Assembly (NCBI RefSeq): GCF_000720925.1
Contig: NZ_JOEE01000003.1
Location: forward strand, 62,001-126,000
Reading direction: 5' to 3'
DNA from: Phycicoccus jejuensis
GTDB taxonomy: Bacteria > Actinomycetota > Actinomycetes > Actinomycetales > Dermatophilaceae
Length of the DNA: 64,000 nucleotides
Shown: piece by piece, positions 1 through 9,594 of the stretch
Layout: each line of letters starts with the position of its first letter
Numbering within the stretch: position 1 is the first letter of the stretch
Position numbers and translations under genes: made by a program
Notes under the pieces: generated by a model
Told to the model about the DNA's origin: nothing
What the model saw: only the letters and a program-made list of their open reading frames with translations
The model's database searches: none

Positions 1-1098
1 CCGGCCGGCGAGCGAGGCCCGCATCCGGAAGAGCTCGACGTCGGCAGCGGTGACGGTGCTGCGCTCGACCCATCCGTCACCCACGGGCACGTCGCCGGCC
101 TCGAGGGCGACGACGCGCTGGCGGGTCGGCGGGTGGTCGGCGTCGACGGCCGTCGTGGGCGCGGCCTCGAGGCGGGAGCGCAGCTCGGCGGGCGCCGGCC
201 GGTCGGCCGCCTCGATGGCGAGGAAGACGTCGGCCCCCGGTGTACGAGCGGCGTTGTGCGCGGCGGTCGCGCCGCGCGGCACCCCGACACCGGCGAGCAG
301 CCAGCCGCGCACCGCGGCGGGCCCGGCGAGCGCGGCGGCGCGCCGGTCGGCCTCGAACGCGGCGTGGTGCAGGGTCGGACGCCAGGCCCGGTCGAGGACC
401 GCGTGGAGCGCACGGAAGGGCACCGCCACGACCTGCATCCCGGCACCGCCGACGGCCGCGGACGCCTGGCGACGCACGAGGTTGCCCGCCATCTCGTCAC
501 CCGGCCCGTAGTAGCCCATCGTCGAGGTCGCCTGCTCGACGGCCTTGCGGTCGGCGGTCACGGCTCGGACGGGCGTGAGGATCGTCCGGGCTCCCGAGAG
601 CACGTCCCCGGCGAGGCGCACGAGGATGCCGGCCGGCCCCCGCCGGACCCCCGAGCAGCGCAGCTCGTGGGCGAGACCGGCGACCCGCTCCCCGGGGTCG
701 AGGGCCGTCCACTCCGGCAGGCCGACGACCAGCGCGGCCCCGCCCAGGTAGCCCGTGGGGTGCACCCGGGTCGCGGCGACGGTGTCGACGAGCACGCGGG
801 TCGGGGCGGCGACGCCCACCTCGCGCGCCACGGCGTCGACGAGCTCGTGCACGGCCGGCTGCTCCTCGCGGCTCGTCGCGACCGCCCGACGGTCGACGCG
901 CGCGGGGCGCGGCACGAGCCGCCACAGCACCAGCGCGCCGAGGACTCCCCAGATCCAGCGGCTGACGCCGTCGTCGAGGACGAGTACGGCCACCCACCCG
1001 ACGGCGAGCGCGAGCAGCGCGAGGACGACCAGCAGGGCGAGCAGGACGGCCGCCACCGCGGAGAGCGTCGCGGACGGGGCTCGGCGGGAGTCGGTCAC
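1..1098 (-). CDS. M48-like peptidase homologue, membrane-anchored, degenerate active site (3' end outside window)
   Basis: The GTG at 1098 opens a 366-codon reading frame with no stop before the window edge, so the C-terminus is missing. An N-terminal hydrophobic stretch (about residues 11-62) suggests two membrane helices. A region typical of M48 metalloproteases follows: a short sequence ending in GLAHELRCSG at residues 141-150, where active enzymes have HExxH. Here the second histidine is a cysteine (H144, E145, C148), so zinc binding and proteolysis are doubtful. A downstream FEADRRAA stretch matches the usual third-ligand region. A -10-like TAGCCT (1110-1105) lies six bases before the start, which points to leaderless expression. 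The family call is moderate; the missing His is directly visible. Confidence 0.75.
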   Translation of the reverse strand, partial: MTDSRRAPSATLSAVAAVLLALLVVLALLALAVGWVAVLVLDDGVSRWIWGVLGALVLWRLVPRPARVDRRAVATSREEQPAVHELVDAVAREVGVAAPTRVLVDTVAATRVHPTGYLGGAALVVGLPEWTALDPGERVAGLAHELRCSGVRRGPAGILVRLAGDVLSGARTILTPVRAVTADRKAVEQATSTMGYYGPGDEMAGNLVRRQASAAVGGAGMQVVAVPFRALHAVLDRAWRPTLHHAAFEADRRAAALAGPAAVRGWLLAGVGVPRGATAAHNAARTPGADVFLAIEAADRPAPAELRSRLEAAPTTAVDADHPPTRQRVVALEAGDVPVGDGWVERSTVTAADVELFRMRASLAGR

Positions 1099-1151
1099 CC
1101 GCCGAGGCTAACCTCGGGCGACCTCGCGTCAGGGCAGGCGCGGCGGCGGGC

Positions 1152-1787
1152 TCAGGCGCCGACCGTCCACTTCTCGCCGTCCCAGTAGCGGTGCCGGCGG
1201 CGGTGGTGCGGGGAGGGGTACCAGCCCGGCGCCAGGGTGCCCCCACCCTTCGTCGCGTCCTTGATGACGCGCCGCGTGTGGAAGGTGGGGACGAGGGCCG
1301 CGAGGACGCCCGTCGCGCAGCCCACGGTGAGGACGTAGAGCCCGACCCCCGCGTCGACGGTGGTGGCCGAGAAGGCGTCGAGGACGGCCGGGGCGGACTC
1401 GGCGAACCACGACGGGCGGCCGACGGCCGCACCGGGGTCGAAGAGCAGCATCCAGAAGGCGAAGGTGACGAACGAGCCCGCCATCAGCCCGACGAGGGCC
1501 GCGAGACGCCACACCCCGCCGACGAACCGGAGGCGGGTGAGGATGAGCGCGACCCCCATGAGCAGCGCGACCGCGCCCGACAGGACGAGGTACTCGCGGA
1601 AGCCGTCGGCGAGGCGGACGGACGTGCCGTCCGCGCCCAGCCCCAGCGCGGCCCACACGTCGGGGGCCACCGCGCCGCGCCCGACGGTGTACACGGGCAA
1701 CAGCGTCCCGAGCATGACGACGGCGCTGCCGAGGGAGAGGGTCAGCCCGGCGACGGCGTGGCTCCTGCGGTGCCTGACCTGCGACAT
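1152..1787 (-). CDS. Membrane protein with C-terminal DUF2510 domain
   Basis: 211 residues. Four hydrophobic segments (about residues 12-35, 62-84, 92-116 and 140-165) predict an integral membrane protein. The last 25 residues carry the DUF2510 signature: GWYPSP, an arginine/histidine-rich stretch, then RYWDGEKWT. This short aromatic domain is common at the ends of actinobacterial membrane proteins and has no established biochemical role. The 54-base gap to the M48-like gene downstream on the same strand allows co-transcription. Function is unknown beyond membrane location. Confidence 0.85.
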   Translation of the reverse strand: MSQVRHRRSHAVAGLTLSLGSAVVMLGTLLPVYTVGRGAVAPDVWAALGLGADGTSVRLADGFREYLVLSGAVALLMGVALILTRLRFVGGVWRLAALVGLMAGSFVTFAFWMLLFDPGAAVGRPSWFAESAPAVLDAFSATTVDAGVGLYVLTVGCATGVLAALVPTFHTRRVIKDATKGGGTLAPGWYPSPHHRRRHRYWDGEKWTVGA

Positions 1788-1886
1788 ACGACTCCTCCCG
1801 GCGTGCTCGAGGCGAGTGTGACACCCGGTGGGCGCGTCCGCGGCCGGTTCCGGCGAAGTCGGTCCCCTCGACCGGAGGGGGGTCGC

Positions 1887-3305
1887 TCAGCGGGTCGCGA
1901 CCGCCTCGCGCAGCAGCCGCCACAGCTCCTCGACGTCCGCCCGCTCGGTGGCCTCCGCGCCGACGGACACCCGCACCATCCAGCGGCCGTCGAGGCTGCT
2001 GGCCCCGAGGAAGACCCGGCCGGTCGCGTTGACGGCCTCGAGCCAGGCGAGGGTGTGCGCGTCGAGCTCCTCGCCCGTCAGCCCCTCGGGCTCGTGGACG
2101 ACGCAGACCGTCTGCAGCTCGACGGGTGCCAGCACCCGCCATCCCGGCTCGGCCTGCACCTGCTCGGCGAGCCACCGGGCGTTCGCGAGGTCACGCCGCA
2201 GCCGCTCGCGGATGGCCTCCACGCCGTCGAGCCGGAGGTGGAACCACAGCTTGAGCGCGCGGAAGCGTCGGCCCAGCGGGATGCCCCAGTCCTTGTACTG
2301 GACGACCTGGTCGTCGGTACTCGCCCGCAGGTAGCTCGGGGTCGTCGACATCACCGAGACGAGGTGGTCGACGTCGCGGACGTAGAGCAGGGAGGTGTCG
2401 AGGATCGTGCCCATCCACTTGTGCGGGTTCCACGCGAGGCTGTCGGCGTCGTCGACCCCCGCGAAGAGGTGGCGCATCTCCGGCAGGAGCATCGCCGAGC
2501 CGGCCATCGCCGCGTCGACGTGCACCCACGCCCCGTGCTCGCGGGCGATCTCGACGATGGCGGGGACGGGGTCCATCGCCGTCGTGCCGGTCGTGCCGAC
2601 CGCGGCGACGACGACCGCCGGCACGCGACCGGCCGCGGCGTCCTCGGCCATCGCCCGGCGCAGGGCGGCGGGGTCCATCGCGTAGGTCACCGGGTCGACG
2701 TCGACGTAGCGCAGGTTGTCGGCCCCGAAGCCGGCGAGGAGGACGGCCTTGGGGACCGAGCTGTGCGCCTGCGGCGAGGTGTAGGCGACGAGCGGGGCGT
2801 CGAGGGACTGGAGGCCACCGCGGTGCTCGGAGCCGTCGCTCGCGCGCTCGCGGGCGGCGAGCATGGCGACGAGGCACGCGGTGGAGGCGGTGTCCTGGAT
2901 GGCGCCGCGCCACTCGGGGGCCAGGCCGCAGAGGTCGCGCAGCCAGTCGGTGACGACCTGCTCGACCTCGGTGAGCGCCGGCGCCGACTGCCACGTGATG
3001 CCGAGCGCGCCCACGCCCCCGGACGCGATGTCGCCGAGGACGCTGGCCAGGCTCGCGTTGCTGGGGAACCAGCCGTAGAAGCCGGGGTGCTGGGTCTGGG
3101 TGACGCCGGGGACGACGACGCGGTCGAGGTCGGCGAGCACGTCGGCGAACGGCTCGGGCTCGGTGGGGGCGTGCGGCGGGAGGGCGTCGCGGACCTCGCC
3201 CGGTCGGACCTGCGCGGCGACCGGGAGGTCCGGGACGCGGCTGCGGTGGTCGGCGATCCAGTCGATGAGCTGGTGTCCGGCGGCGCGGAACTCCTCGGGC
3301 GTCAT
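1887..3305 (-). CDS. Pyridoxal-phosphate-dependent group II decarboxylase (aromatic-L-amino-acid decarboxylase-like)
   Basis: 472 residues, the usual length for this family. The PLP-binding lysine is K296 in NPHKWMG, and the aspartate that contacts the pyridine nitrogen is D264 in HVDAAMAG. The N-terminal half has the GxTWQSxPALTEVE region found in the DOPA/tyrosine/tryptophan decarboxylase branch. The expected reaction is decarboxylation of an aromatic amino acid to an amine and CO2 in the cytosol; the exact substrate cannot be read from the sequence. I chose the ATG at 3305 because a -10-like CAGAAT ends seven bases before it (leaderless). In-frame GTG 3323 and ATG 3314 are possible earlier starts. 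The gene stands alone, with no neighbour that points to a pathway. Confidence 0.9.
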   Translation of the reverse strand: MTPEEFRAAGHQLIDWIADHRSRVPDLPVAAQVRPGEVRDALPPHAPTEPEPFADVLADLDRVVVPGVTQTQHPGFYGWFPSNASLASVLGDIASGGVGALGITWQSAPALTEVEQVVTDWLRDLCGLAPEWRGAIQDTASTACLVAMLAARERASDGSEHRGGLQSLDAPLVAYTSPQAHSSVPKAVLLAGFGADNLRYVDVDPVTYAMDPAALRRAMAEDAAAGRVPAVVVAAVGTTGTTAMDPVPAIVEIAREHGAWVHVDAAMAGSAMLLPEMRHLFAGVDDADSLAWNPHKWMGTILDTSLLYVRDVDHLVSVMSTTPSYLRASTDDQVVQYKDWGIPLGRRFRALKLWFHLRLDGVEAIRERLRRDLANARWLAEQVQAEPGWRVLAPVELQTVCVVHEPEGLTGEELDAHTLAWLEAVNATGRVFLGASSLDGRWMVRVSVGAEATERADVEELWRLLREAVATR

Positions 3306-3358
3306 GGGCGCCATTCTGCCCACGCGTGATGGTCCCGGCCGCGTGCGCCCCGCGCCTC

Positions 3359-3407
3359 AGCCCGCACGTGCGGGCTTGTCGCTGTCGGACACAGGGTCTG
3401 ACAGCGA
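3359..3407. repeat. Paired palindromes in the divergent region between the decarboxylase and the 3558 operon
   Basis: A perfect 18-bp palindrome, AGCCCGCACGTGCGGGCT (3359-3376), is followed by a hairpin with arms 3379-3390 and 3396-3407 (TCGCTGTCGGAC against GTCTGACAGCGA, one mismatch, 5-nt loop). A second CCGCACGTG lies at 3413-3421. The position between two divergent genes suggests regulator binding sites rather than a terminator. No regulator is encoded next door. Confidence 0.6.
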
Positions 3408-3557
3408 TCACCCCGCACGTGCCGGGTGGGTCCCGGTCGTGGGCAGGGCCATCCGCCCCGGTCGTCGGAGCCGTCCCGGTGAAGCGGGGTCTTGCCAGGT
3501 ACCCCGAGTGCAGAGGACAGTCGTCCGTCATCGGATCGTGGCCGAGGAGGGGCAGCG

Positions 3558-3797
3558 ATGGGACGCACGTACTGCGCGCTGGAACGGCGAAAGTTCAACG
3601 ACGTGGAGTTCGCCCGAGCGCCCCGGGGGGTGACGGTCCACGTGCTGGCCGCTGACGATGGGCACACCACGGACGGATGGCCGGCCACGTTCCGGGCCGA
3701 GGGCAACGGCGATCAGGGATGGACGGTGTCGGACGTCGAGATCCACAGACCGGATCTCGACGTGGCCGCCGACGAGGCTCCCGAGGAGGACCGATGA
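3558..3797 (+). CDS. Small hypothetical protein, first gene of a two-gene operon
   Basis: 79 residues from an ATG preceded by a good Shine-Dalgarno (GAGGAGGGG, about 7 bases upstream). An in-frame extension to 3492 exists but lacks such a site. The protein is soluble, has no membrane segment, and ends in an acidic tail. I recognise no family. Its TGA overlaps the ATG of the next gene (ATGA at 3794-3797), so the two are translationally coupled and probably act together. Confidence 0.7.
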   Translation: MGRTYCALERRKFNDVEFARAPRGVTVHVLAADDGHTTDGWPATFRAEGNGDQGWTVSDVEIHRPDLDVAADEAPEEDR

Positions 3798-4738
3798 CGG
3801 GCCCGCTCGGTGACGACGGCTGGCCGACCGACGACGCCGTCGCTGACGACACTCGCGCGGAGAAGGCCTTGGAGGCGCGGCTCGCCGCGCATGCAGCCGG
3901 CCTGGCGGCGCAGGAGGAGCGCACGACCGAGACGCACAAGAGCGCACTGGCCTCTGCTGCTGCAGCACAGGCCGCGGCCACCGCCGAGCTGAAGGCCGAC
4001 GACGACGACGCGCGCGCACTCGCCGCGGCCGATCGCGCGGCCGACCTTGCCAGTCTCCAGGCGTTCGCCACGTCGTTGACGACGCTCGCCGTCGGCGCGG
4101 TCGACCGGGCTCGTTCCGGGGCCGACACCGTGCAGAAGGCCTCGGCGGCGATCGTCACGATCTACACCGGGATCCTCGGCTTCGTGTTTGTGGCATCCGA
4201 CAACCCGCTCCCCACCCGCGGGGTCCTGGCTCCCGTGTTCCTCGGTGCAGCGGTCGTCCTGTCCACGGCGTACCTCGCCTACGTCGACGGGCGGGAGGCC
4301 TCCACGCGCGGTCCCGAAGCCGTCGGAGGGGTGGAGCCCAAGGTTCTCGCGCGGGTCAATGCCACCGTCGCGGCCGCGTCGGCCATCTCGACCCGTCGGT
4401 CCTACGCGCTGCGTGCCAGCGTCGTCGCCCTGGGCGTCGGCCTCGTGTACATCGTCCTGCCCTTCGTCGACCTCGGCTCGGCGCGGGCGGCCACGCCCTC
4501 CGCCGTCGCGTCGCTCCCGGCCTGGCCCACACCTGCCGTCAGCTCGCCCGTCGAGCTCGGAGCCGTCGTGTACGAGGCGCAGGTCGCCGAGGTCGCCGCG
4601 TCACGGACCTCGGCTCTCGAGGCAGCGTCCCTGCCCCCGGACGTCGACGACAGCGGTGTCGTGGCCCTCCTCTTCCTCGCCGGTCTCGCGGCGGTCGTCG
4701 TGGTTCCTGCCGCGTGGGGGCGTCCGACATCCACGTGA
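3794..4738 (+). CDS. Membrane protein with N-terminal Ala/Glu-rich helical region, unknown function
   Basis: 314 residues starting at the ATG that overlaps the previous stop. Residues about 20-95 are alanine- and charge-rich without prolines and look like a long helix or coiled coil. Four hydrophobic segments follow (about 115-135, 145-165, 205-228 and 290-310). The stretch of about 60 residues between the third and fourth segments may be extracytoplasmic. No known domain is recognised. The operon ends at the strong terminator at 4756-4798. Confidence 0.75.
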   Translation: MTGPLGDDGWPTDDAVADDTRAEKALEARLAAHAAGLAAQEERTTETHKSALASAAAAQAAATAELKADDDDARALAAADRAADLASLQAFATSLTTLAVGAVDRARSGADTVQKASAAIVTIYTGILGFVFVASDNPLPTRGVLAPVFLGAAVVLSTAYLAYVDGREASTRGPEAVGGVEPKVLARVNATVAAASAISTRRSYALRASVVALGVGLVYIVLPFVDLGSARAATPSAVASLPAWPTPAVSSPVELGAVVYEAQVAEVAASRTSALEAASLPPDVDDSGVVALLFLAGLAAVVVVPAAWGRPTST

Positions 4739-4755
4739 CGGCCGGACCCCGGAAC

Positions 4756-4798
4756 GTCCACGAGACCCCGGCTCGGAGCCGGGGTCTCGTGGACTTTT
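4756..4798. terminator. Intrinsic terminator between convergent genes
   Basis: A perfect 18-bp stem (4756-4773 with 4777-4794, 3-nt loop) is followed by TTTT (4795-4798). It lies between the + strand membrane protein gene and lpdA, which end towards each other. It is the only hairpin noted here with a T-tract. Confidence 0.9.
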
Positions 4799-4848
4799 CG
4801 GGGTGACCCCGAAATGTGGAGGTACGAGGGGCGCGTGGGGTGCGCGGC

Positions 4849-6246
4849 TCAGAGGTTGATCATGTGGCCGGCGATGCCCTCGACGGCCTCCTTGACCGCC
4901 TCGGAGAGCGTCGGGTGCGCGAAGACGTTGCGCGACACCTCGTCCGCGGTGAGGTCCCACTTCTGCGCGAGGGTCAGCACGGGCAGCAGCTCGGTGACGT
5001 CGGGGCCGATCATGTGGGCGCCGATGATCTCGTTGTGCTCGGCGTCGGCGACGACCTTGACGAAGCCGACGGCGTCGCCGAGGCCCATCGCCTTGCCGTT
5101 GGCCGAGAACGGGAACTTCGCCGTCTTGACGTCGTAGCCCTTCTCCTTGGCCTGCGCCTCGGAGTAGCCGAAGGAGCCGATCTGCGGGTGGCAGTAGGTG
5201 GCGCGCGGGATGAAGTCGTACTCGACCGGCATCGTCTCGGCGCCGCAGAGGTGCTCGGCGGCGACGACGCCCTGGGCCTCGGCGACGTGGGCGAGCATCA
5301 GCTTGGCGGTGCAGTCGCCGATCGCGTAGACGTTCTCGACGTTGGTGCGGCCGTACTCGTCGATGGCGATGGCGCCGCGCTCGGTCAGCTGCACGCCGGT
5401 GGCCTCGAGCCCGTAGCCCTCGGTGCGCGGGGCGAAGCCGATGGCCGACATGAACTTGTCGGCCTCGAGGACCTGCTGGTCGCCGCCGGCGGCGGGCGAG
5501 ACGGTGACGCGGACGCCGGAGCCGGTGTCCTCGACACCCTCGACCTTCGTCGAGAGCATGACCTTGACCCCGAGCTTCTTGTAGTGCTTGAGGAGCTCCT
5601 TGGAGATCTCCTCGTCCTCGGTCGGGACCATCCGGTCGAGGAACTCGACGATCGTGACGTCGACGCCGAAGTTCTTCATGACGTAGGCGAACTCGACGCC
5701 GATGGCGCCCGAGCCGGCGATGACGATCGAGCCGGGCAGGTTCTCGTCGAGGATCTGCTCCTCGTAGGTGACGACGTTCTGCGACACCTCGACGCCAGGA
5801 AGCATCCGGGTGACGGCACCGGCCGCGATGATCAGGTGGTCGAAGGTCAGCTGACGGGTCTCGCCGTCGTTGAGCGCGACGTCCATCGAGGTGGCGCTGG
5901 TCAGCGTGCCCCAGCCGTCGACCTCCTCGATCTTGTTCTTCTTCATGAGGAAGTGGACGCCCTTGACGATGCCGGCCGACACCTTGCGCGAGCGCGCGTG
6001 CGTGGCGCCGTACTTCATCGTCGCCTCGCCCTCGATGCCGTACAGCTCCTTCTCGTGCTGGAGCGTGTGCGCGAGCTCGGCGTTCTTGATGAGCGCCTTC
6101 GAGGGGATGCAGCCGACGTTGAGGCAGACCCCGCCCCAGTACTTCTTCTCGACGACCGCGACCTTCTTCCCGAGCTGGGAGGCGCGGATCGCCGCGACGT
6201 ACCCACCAGGACCAGCACCGAGCACCACGACGTCGAAGTCAGCCAT
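4849..6246 (-). CDS. lpdA: Dihydrolipoyl dehydrogenase (E3)
   Basis: 465 residues, full length. The N-terminal FAD-binding GxGxxG is seen in [13 protein letters not shown]. The redox-active disulfide is C41/C46 in [10 protein letters not shown], and the C-terminal catalytic His-Glu pair lies in [10 protein letters not shown]. It reoxidises the lipoamide of 2-oxoacid dehydrogenase complexes and passes electrons to NAD+ in the cytosol. No E1 or E2 gene is adjacent, so it probably serves several complexes. A -10-like TAGGCT (6259-6254) is seven bases before the ATG, so the mRNA is probably leaderless. It is transcribed in the same direction as mrdA just upstream (38-base gap) but has its own promoter signal. 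Confidence 0.97.
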   Translation of the reverse strand: MADFDVVVLGAGPGGYVAAIRASQLGKKVAVVEKKYWGGVCLNVGCIPSKALIKNAELAHTLQHEKELYGIEGEATMKYGATHARSRKVSAGIVKGVHFLMKKNKIEEVDGWGTLTSATSMDVALNDGETRQLTFDHLIIAAGAVTRMLPGVEVSQNVVTYEEQILDENLPGSIVIAGSGAIGVEFAYVMKNFGVDVTIVEFLDRMVPTEDEEISKELLKHYKKLGVKVMLSTKVEGVEDTGSGVRVTVSPAAGGDQQVLEADKFMSAIGFAPRTEGYGLEATGVQLTERGAIAIDEYGRTNVENVYAIGDCTAKLMLAHVAEAQGVVAAEHLCGAETMPVEYDFIPRATYCHPQIGSFGYSEAQAKEKGYDVKTAKFPFSANGKAMGLGDAVGFVKVVADAEHNEIIGAHMIGPDVTELLPVLTLAQKWDLTADEVSRNVFAHPTLSEAVKEAVEGIAGHMINL

Positions 6247-6284
6247 GCTCGACAGCCTATCGGGGCGGCGTCGGCTCGTGACGC

Positions 6285-8270
6285 TCAGCCCAGCCCGCGC
6301 AGGGTGAGGTGCACCGCGCGCGTCACCGGCGCGGCCGTCGAGCCGCCGGAGCCGCCCTGCGCGACGACGGCGGCGACGACCCAGCGCGGCCGGGTGGCCG
6401 GTGCGTAGGAGACGAACCACGAGGTGTCGCGCTTCCCGACGACCTCGCCGGTGCCGGTCTTGCCCGCGACCGGCCAGTCCGCCGGCATCCCGGCGAAGGC
6501 GGCGGCGGCCGTCCCCGAGGTGACGACCCTGCGCAGGGCCGAGCGGAGGTAGCGGTCGGTGGCCGCGCTCATCGGCGCCCGGTGGGTCGGGCCGGGGGCG
6601 AGCGCCGTCCGCTCGCCCGAGACCGGGTCGACGAGGGCCGCCCCGACGCGCGGGGTGCGGACGGTGCCGCCGTCGGCGATCGCGCCGTACACGACGGCCA
6701 TCTGCAGGGGCGTCGCGAGGACGTCGCCCTGCCCGATGGCGAAGTTGGCCGCGTCGCCGGCGCGCAGCTGCCAGCCGGTCGCGCAGTTCTCGCGCGCGAC
6801 CTCGGTGAGGAAGCGGCGCCGCTCGCGGTCGGCGACCTCCGGGTACCCGGTCCGCGCCCGGCGGCACAGCTCGTCCTTCTGCTGCTCCCACTGCGCGCGT
6901 CGCCAGGTGCGGTCGGGCACCCGGCCCGCCGACTCGCTCGGCAGGTCGACGCCCGTCGCGCGGCCGAGGCCGAGACCCTGTGCGGTCGAGGCGAACGGGT
7001 CGGGGGTGGTGGCCGGCGCGTCGGGCCCACCCTGGCGCAGCCACGCGTCGTGCGCGAGCCGGTAGAAGACGGTGTCGCAGGAGATCTCGACCGCCGTCGC
7101 CAGGCTGATGCGGCCCCGCGGCGCGCTGTCGACGTTCTTGAAGTCGCGGTTCCCGATCCGGTAGACCGCCGGGCAGTCGTAGGTGGCGCGCAGCGAGCGC
7201 CCGTCGCGGACGGCCGCGGCGACCGACGCGGGCTTCATCGTGCTCGCCGGGGCGAAGCCCACGTCGGTGGCGCGGGACAGCATGGGCGTCCCCGCCGCGG
7301 GGTCGGTGAGGCGCCGGTAGTCGGCGGACGAGATGCCGCCGGTCCACACGTTGGGGTCGTACGTCGGCAGGCTGGCGAGGGCGGCCACCGCGCCGGAGCG
7401 GGGGTCGAGGACGACGACCGCGCCGGAGTCGGCCGGCCATCCGCGGCCGCGCGCGCGTCGCATCTCCGTCGCGAGGGCCTTCTCGGCGCGGGCCTGCACG
7501 GCCGCGTCGAGCGAGGTGACGAGGTCACGGCCGGGCACGGGGTCGACCCGCGACACCACCCCGGTCACGAGGCCACGGGCGTCGACCGACACGACGGTCC
7601 GCCCGGGGGTCCCCCGCAGCTCCCGGTCGTACTGCTGCTCCAGCCCCGCGCGTCCGACGAGGTCGTCGGGGTGCAGCGTCGGGTCGGCCGCGAGGTCCTC
7701 CGCGGTCGCCCGGCCGAGGTAGCCGAGCACCTGCGCGGCCTGGGCGCCCGCCGGACGGGGGTAGGTCCGGACCGGGACCGAGGACACGGCGACGCCGGGG
7801 AACCGGTCGGGGCGCTCGACGAGCGAGAGCGCGCGGGCCGGGTCGACGTCCGCGGCGAGCGGGACCGGCACCTGGGCGGACCCGGCCCAGCACGCCGGCG
7901 CGGCCGGGGCGCCGTCCTCGCCGCACAGCCAGAGCCTCCCGAGCAGGTCCTCCGGCGGGCGCCCGAGCACCCGGGCGACCTCGCGGACCTCGGCTTGGGC
8001 GGCATCACGGTCGTCGGCGACGACCCGGCGCTCGAGGGTGACGACGGTGCTCGTCCGGTGCCCCGCCAGCTCGCGGCCGTGGGCGTCGAGGATGCGCCCG
8101 CGCAGCGCCGGCACGAGGACCGTCCGGGTGTCGAGCGCGACCGCGCGGGCGGCGAGGTCGTCGGCCTGCGCGAGCTGCACCTCGCCGAGCCGGACCACGA
8201 GTCCGGCGAAGGCGAGGACGACGGCCACGAGCACCGCCGTGACGCGGCCGCGCCGGCCGACGACGCTCAT
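6285..8270 (-). CDS. mrdA: Penicillin-binding protein 2, elongasome transpeptidase
   Basis: 661 residues. One N-terminal membrane helix (about residues 7-25) precedes a dimerisation region and a transpeptidase domain. The catalytic motifs are visible: SxxK with S343 and K346, SxN-type SCD at 397-399, and KTG at 604-606. The enzyme crosslinks lateral-wall peptidoglycan in the periplasm-like space. Its ATG overlaps the mreD stop (ATGA), completing mreB-mreC-mreD-mrdA. The usual partner rodA is not next to it; lpdA follows instead. The C-terminus ends shortly after the transpeptidase fold. Confidence 0.95.
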   Translation of the reverse strand: MSVVGRRGRVTAVLVAVVLAFAGLVVRLGEVQLAQADDLAARAVALDTRTVLVPALRGRILDAHGRELAGHRTSTVVTLERRVVADDRDAAQAEVREVARVLGRPPEDLLGRLWLCGEDGAPAAPACWAGSAQVPVPLAADVDPARALSLVERPDRFPGVAVSSVPVRTYPRPAGAQAAQVLGYLGRATAEDLAADPTLHPDDLVGRAGLEQQYDRELRGTPGRTVVSVDARGLVTGVVSRVDPVPGRDLVTSLDAAVQARAEKALATEMRRARGRGWPADSGAVVVLDPRSGAVAALASLPTYDPNVWTGGISSADYRRLTDPAAGTPMLSRATDVGFAPASTMKPASVAAAVRDGRSLRATYDCPAVYRIGNRDFKNVDSAPRGRISLATAVEISCDTVFYRLAHDAWLRQGGPDAPATTPDPFASTAQGLGLGRATGVDLPSESAGRVPDRTWRRAQWEQQKDELCRRARTGYPEVADRERRRFLTEVARENCATGWQLRAGDAANFAIGQGDVLATPLQMAVVYGAIADGGTVRTPRVGAALVDPVSGERTALAPGPTHRAPMSAATDRYLRSALRRVVTSGTAAAAFAGMPADWPVAGKTGTGEVVGKRDTSWFVSYAPATRPRWVVAAVVAQGGSGGSTAAPVTRAVHLTLRGLG

Positions 8271-8758
8271 CCGAACCTCCGCCGCACCACCGCGCGCTCG
8301 GCGCGGACCACGAGCGGGACCACGAGCGCGGCGACGGTCGCGGTGAGCAGCACGCGCACCACCACCTCGCCGAGGTCGACCGGCGCCCGGACCGACAGGG
8401 CCCGCAGCACGTCCGCCCCCTCGACGAGCCCCGACACGACGAGGGCGGTCCCGGCCACGCGCGCTGCGCCGACCGGGCCCTCGACGCGCAGGCGGCCGGC
8501 GAGCAGCCCGGCCCCGGCGTAGACGAGCGCGTGCAGCCCGAGCAGGTCGGCGCCGGGCGGCACGAGGTCGAGGGCCCATCCACCCGCGAGCCCGGCGAGC
8601 GCGCCCGCGACGGGTCCGCGCCAGAGGGCCCAGCCGACGACGAGCACCGCGACGAGGTCGGGCACCGGCCGCACGTGCCGGGCCGCGAGCGCGGCGAGCA
8701 GGACGGCCGCGAGGACGAGGAGGGCGGTCCGCGCGAGGAGCCCGAGGGGTCGCATCAT
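8267..8758 (-). CDS. mreD: Rod shape-determining protein MreD
   Basis: 163 residues, almost entirely hydrophobic, with five to six predicted membrane helices. MreD is poorly conserved, so the call rests on size, topology and position between mreC and mrdA, with overlapping start and stop codons on both sides. It links MreC to the elongation machinery. Two adjacent ATG codons (8758, 8755) are possible starts; the first is used here. Confidence 0.92.
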   Translation of the reverse strand: MMRPLGLLARTALLVLAAVLLAALAARHVRPVPDLVAVLVVGWALWRGPVAGALAGLAGGWALDLVPPGADLLGLHALVYAGAGLLAGRLRVEGPVGAARVAGTALVVSGLVEGADVLRALSVRAPVDLGEVVVRVLLTATVAALVVPLVVRAERAVVRRRFG

Positions 8759-9594
8759 CCCCCCGCGGTCGCGGACGGGCGCGGCTGCGCGCGGCGCTCA
8801 CCGAGGACGACGCCGACGACGTCGAGCGTGGCGGGCGCGACGGCGGGGGTGACGACGCCGCCGGCCGTCGGCCGTCCCCGGGCGTCGTCGACGGCGGTGA
8901 CCGTCCCGACGACGAGGCCGGCCGGGAACGGCTGGTCGCCGGGGCTGCCGAGCGTCGTCACGGTGTCGCCGGTGGCGAGGGCTCCGCCGGTGACCGGGGC
9001 GAGCGCGAGGGTGCCGGGCTTCGGCGCTGGCGCGCCCGCGGGCGCCGCCGCGGACACCTCACCGAGGACGCCCCGCGGTCCGACCCGCACGCCGACGGCG
9101 ACCTCGCGTCCGCCGAGGAGCAGGACGTCGCACGTCCACGGCCCGACCGCGACCACGCGGCCGACGAGCCCGTCGGCGGTGACGACGGCGCGGTCGGTCT
9201 GCACCCCGTCGCGCGCCCCGACGTCGAGGGTGACCCGCTCGGGCCCCGCCGGTCCGGACGGCCCGACCCCCACGACGCGGGCCGCGACGAGGGTCAACCC
9301 GCGCAGGGTGGGGGTGTCGAGCAGGGCGTCGGCACGCTCGGCGGCGGCCAGGCGCTGCTCGGTGTCGGCGAGGCGCGTCGTCAGGCGGGTGTTCTCGGCC
9401 CGCAGGCGCGCGGCCTTGTCCTCGCGCGGACCGACGGCGCGCTCGAGCGGCCCGAGACCGGCGGCGGCGAGACCGCGGACGGGTGAGGTGTCGACGGCCC
9501 CGGACAGGTCGAGCGCGAGGACGAGCGCGGTCGCGACGGCGAGCCCGGCCACGACGCGCCGGCCGCGGGGGCGGCGGTGTCGGTCGCGGGTCAC
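8755..9594 (-). CDS. mreC: Rod shape-determining protein MreC
   Basis: 279 residues from the GTG at 9594, which overlaps the mreB stop (GTGA). A short basic N-terminus is followed by one membrane helix (about residues 15-32), a coiled coil (about 60-90, with the heptad-rich run AARLRAENTRLTTRLADTEQ) and the beta-rich MreC domain. It sits outside the membrane and scaffolds PBP2 with MreD. An in-frame ATG at 9648 would add 18 residues inside mreB and is unlikely. Confidence 0.95.
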   Translation of the reverse strand: MTRDRHRRPRGRRVVAGLAVATALVLALDLSGAVDTSPVRGLAAAGLGPLERAVGPREDKAARLRAENTRLTTRLADTEQRLAAAERADALLDTPTLRGLTLVAARVVGVGPSGPAGPERVTLDVGARDGVQTDRAVVTADGLVGRVVAVGPWTCDVLLLGGREVAVGVRVGPRGVLGEVSAAAPAGAPAPKPGTLALAPVTGGALATGDTVTTLGSPGDQPFPAGLVVGTVTAVDDARGRPTAGGVVTPAVAPATLDVVGVVLGERRAQPRPSATAGG

